From an uncultured Amylibacter sp. (GTDB lineage: Bacteria > Pseudomonadota > Alphaproteobacteria > Rhodobacterales > Rhodobacteraceae): a DNA stretch of 5,365 bases. Where the stretch lies: positions 1 to 5,365 of the forward strand of contig CALDZS010000073.1 in assembly GCA_937944065.1 (NCBI GenBank), written 5' to 3'. Each line of letters starts with the position of its first letter. The stretch's first letter is position 1. Below, one piece after another: positions 4,616-5,365 of this stretch. The notes beneath the pieces were generated by a model that did no database searches, was not told the origin of the DNA, and worked only from the letters and a program-made list of their open reading frames with translations. A program made the position numbers and the translations under genes.

Positions 4616-4636
4616 AGTGTCTGCCTTTCTTGTTTC

Positions 4637-4653
4637 GCACTGTTCTATCGTGC
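4637..4653 (-). promoter_or_regulatory. 5'-UTR hairpin of DUF1127 copy C
   Basis: On the minus strand GCAC pairs with GTGC around a 9-base loop, just upstream of AGAAAGG. The 3' end of the stem is 21 bases before the ATG, identical to copy A, and GAAGCAC precedes it in both. The stem is short, so support comes from the conserved position more than from stability. Confidence 0.4.
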
Positions 4654-4701
4654 TTCACCAAACAGATAGCGCTAACGGTGTTTGGTTTGTAGGGATGAAT
4701 A

Positions 4702-4731
4702 TGCATAGTCGGTTTGCAAAAACCACATAGG
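4702..4731 (-). repeat. Two CTATG-core direct repeats, 22-bp period (copy C)
   Basis: On the minus strand CCTATGTG (4731-4724) and ACTATGCA (4709-4702) repeat with the same 22-bp period as the perfect CCTATGCG pair before copy A, and share GCAAA in the spacer. They lie 87 bases before the start codon, against 90 in copy A. Copy C has no adjacent divergent regulator, so the element most likely belongs to the DUF1127 promoters rather than to LysR. Confidence 0.5.
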
Positions 4732-4884
4732 TCGTCTGCCAAGTGCTAGCTGTGCAAACCATTATCGCCAGATCAATGTTGTGTGAGTTACGCAGCACAC
4801 TGTGGTGAGGCACTGGCACAGATTTAATAGCGCAGAACGGCTAGGACAATTGCCGCAAGTTGGGAGCAAATTTAATCATCAATT

Positions 4885-4912
4885 TTGACTTAAGCCGTTT
4901 GATCGCTAAGGT
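4885..4912 (+). promoter_or_regulatory. Weak predicted promoter of the lipoprotein gene
   Basis: TTGACT (4885-4890) is followed after 16 bases by TAAGGT (4907-4912), giving a start near 4919 and a leader of about 30 bases with AAAGGAA before the ATG. The -10 is poor. Otherwise the 333-base gap 4616-4948 holds the upstream region of DUF1127 copy C on the minus strand and a small GTGTG/CACAC inverted repeat near 4780-4800. I see no further gene in it. Confidence 0.3.
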
Positions 4913-4948
4913 GGTCTAATTCAATCTCAGAAAAACAAAGGAATTATT

Positions 4949-5365
4949 ATGCTCCGTTTCATTTCTGTTTTGTTTTTAGTTGCCGCATGTTCAACGCAGC
5001 CCGCTCCAATTACTGGGGATGATTATGCAAGATTGCTCAGCCCTGGTGCGCAGACACGTGCGGTGGTGGACAGCGCTCTGCCAAAGATGCTGGAAGAGAA
5101 TTTGATCCTAGAGCGTAAAATCCTGCAACGCGGTCGACCGCTTAGTCCGATCGAGGCCCGCAGGGCGCGGGCGTTGGGCGTCAACAACACCAGCAAGGTT
5201 CGCATCTTGGTGGTTACAACCATCCCATCGCGCAATACATTCGCCAAAGTAAACGCAGAGCTGGGCGGTGCTACCAGTCTTGGCATCGGAAGTGAAATTG
5301 GGGGCCTGACAACAGGCTATGGTATTTTGGTTGCACGAAATTATGCCGACAAGGATTGGCTGATT
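4949..5365 (+). CDS. Uncharacterised lipoprotein, 5' part (runs off the right edge)
   Basis: An uninterrupted 139 codons run from ATG to the window end, preceded by AAAGGAA with 5-base spacing. Residues 1-13 form a very short lipoprotein leader (MLRFISVLFLVAA) with a lipobox VAA-C14, so the mature protein would carry lipid at Cys14 and face the periplasm. After a short linker comes a basic helical segment (about 33-75, with AVVDSALPKMLEENLILERKI and ARRARAL), then a beta strand KVRILVVT (81-88) and a Gly-rich stretch GGATSLGIGSEIGGLTTGYGILV (105-127). I do not recognise the family with confidence. The layout resembles small secreted proteins in which a Gly-rich loop precedes an HExxH zinc motif, but no such motif is within the window, so this is only a suggestion. 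The antisense frame at 5023-5286 is a shadow of this gene. Confidence 0.82.
   Translation, partial: MLRFISVLFLVAACSTQPAPITGDDYARLLSPGAQTRAVVDSALPKMLEENLILERKILQRGRPLSPIEARRARALGVNNTSKVRILVVTTIPSRNTFAKVNAELGGATSLGIGSEIGGLTTGYGILVARNYADKDWLI

Noticed and set aside
2123..4731. CCTATGCG-type repeats as attachment sites or target duplications of a mobile element
   Set aside because: They are short, occur as pairs with fixed spacing upstream of paralogous genes, and no integrase or transposase lies between them.

Overview
The window looks like chromosome of an alphaproteobacterium, most likely Rhodobacterales (Roseobacter/Rhodobacter side). The reasons are roughly even base composition, several DUF1127 small proteins, an Old Yellow Enzyme of the XenA/YqjM type, and short lipoprotein leaders. 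No transposase, integrase, CRISPR array, tRNA or rRNA was seen.

Layout, left to right. Positions 1-396 hold no recognised gene, only a weak reading frame open to the left edge and, at the right end, the terminator of the next unit. Positions 397-1299 (minus) carry a two-gene unit: an MmcQ/YjbR-family protein, then 3 bases later a thioredoxin-fold PRX_like1 protein with a CNHC motif. Positions 1374-2033 (minus) carry a second unit: a 79-aa DUF1127 protein, overlapping by ATGA with an 88-aa DUF1127-like protein. A structured non-coding 3' segment follows, with two hairpins that display CUCCUCCC-type anti-Shine-Dalgarno loops and a strong intrinsic terminator. Positions 2185-4240 (plus) carry a LysR-type regulator and an OYE-family flavin oxidoreductase 49 bases apart. 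Positions 4249-4615 (minus) repeat the theme: another 79-aa DUF1127 protein followed directly by a structured RNA with a CUUCUCCC loop and a terminator shared with the OYE gene. From 4949 to the right edge (plus) is the start of an uncharacterised lipoprotein.

The main result is the two 'DUF1127 + anti-SD RNA' modules flanking the LysR-OYE pair. In Rhodobacter sphaeroides the DUF1127 RNA-binding protein CcaF1 is co-transcribed with the stress-induced CcsR1-4 sRNAs, members of the 'cuckoo' RNA family with CCUCCUCCC loops. Both modules here fit that design. They are related in protein (about half of 79 residues identical without gaps), in 3' RNA (same first-hairpin plan with compensating stem changes) and upstream: CCTATGCG-like direct repeats with a 22-bp period 87-90 bp before the start, and a GCAC/GTGC hairpin exactly 21 bases before the start in both. 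They are probably duplicated and diverged stress-RNA units.

Together, the thiol-redox protein, the OYE with its regulator and the CcsR-like modules suggest an oxidative or electrophile stress neighbourhood. That functional link is inferred from family knowledge and proximity; the sequence does not prove it.
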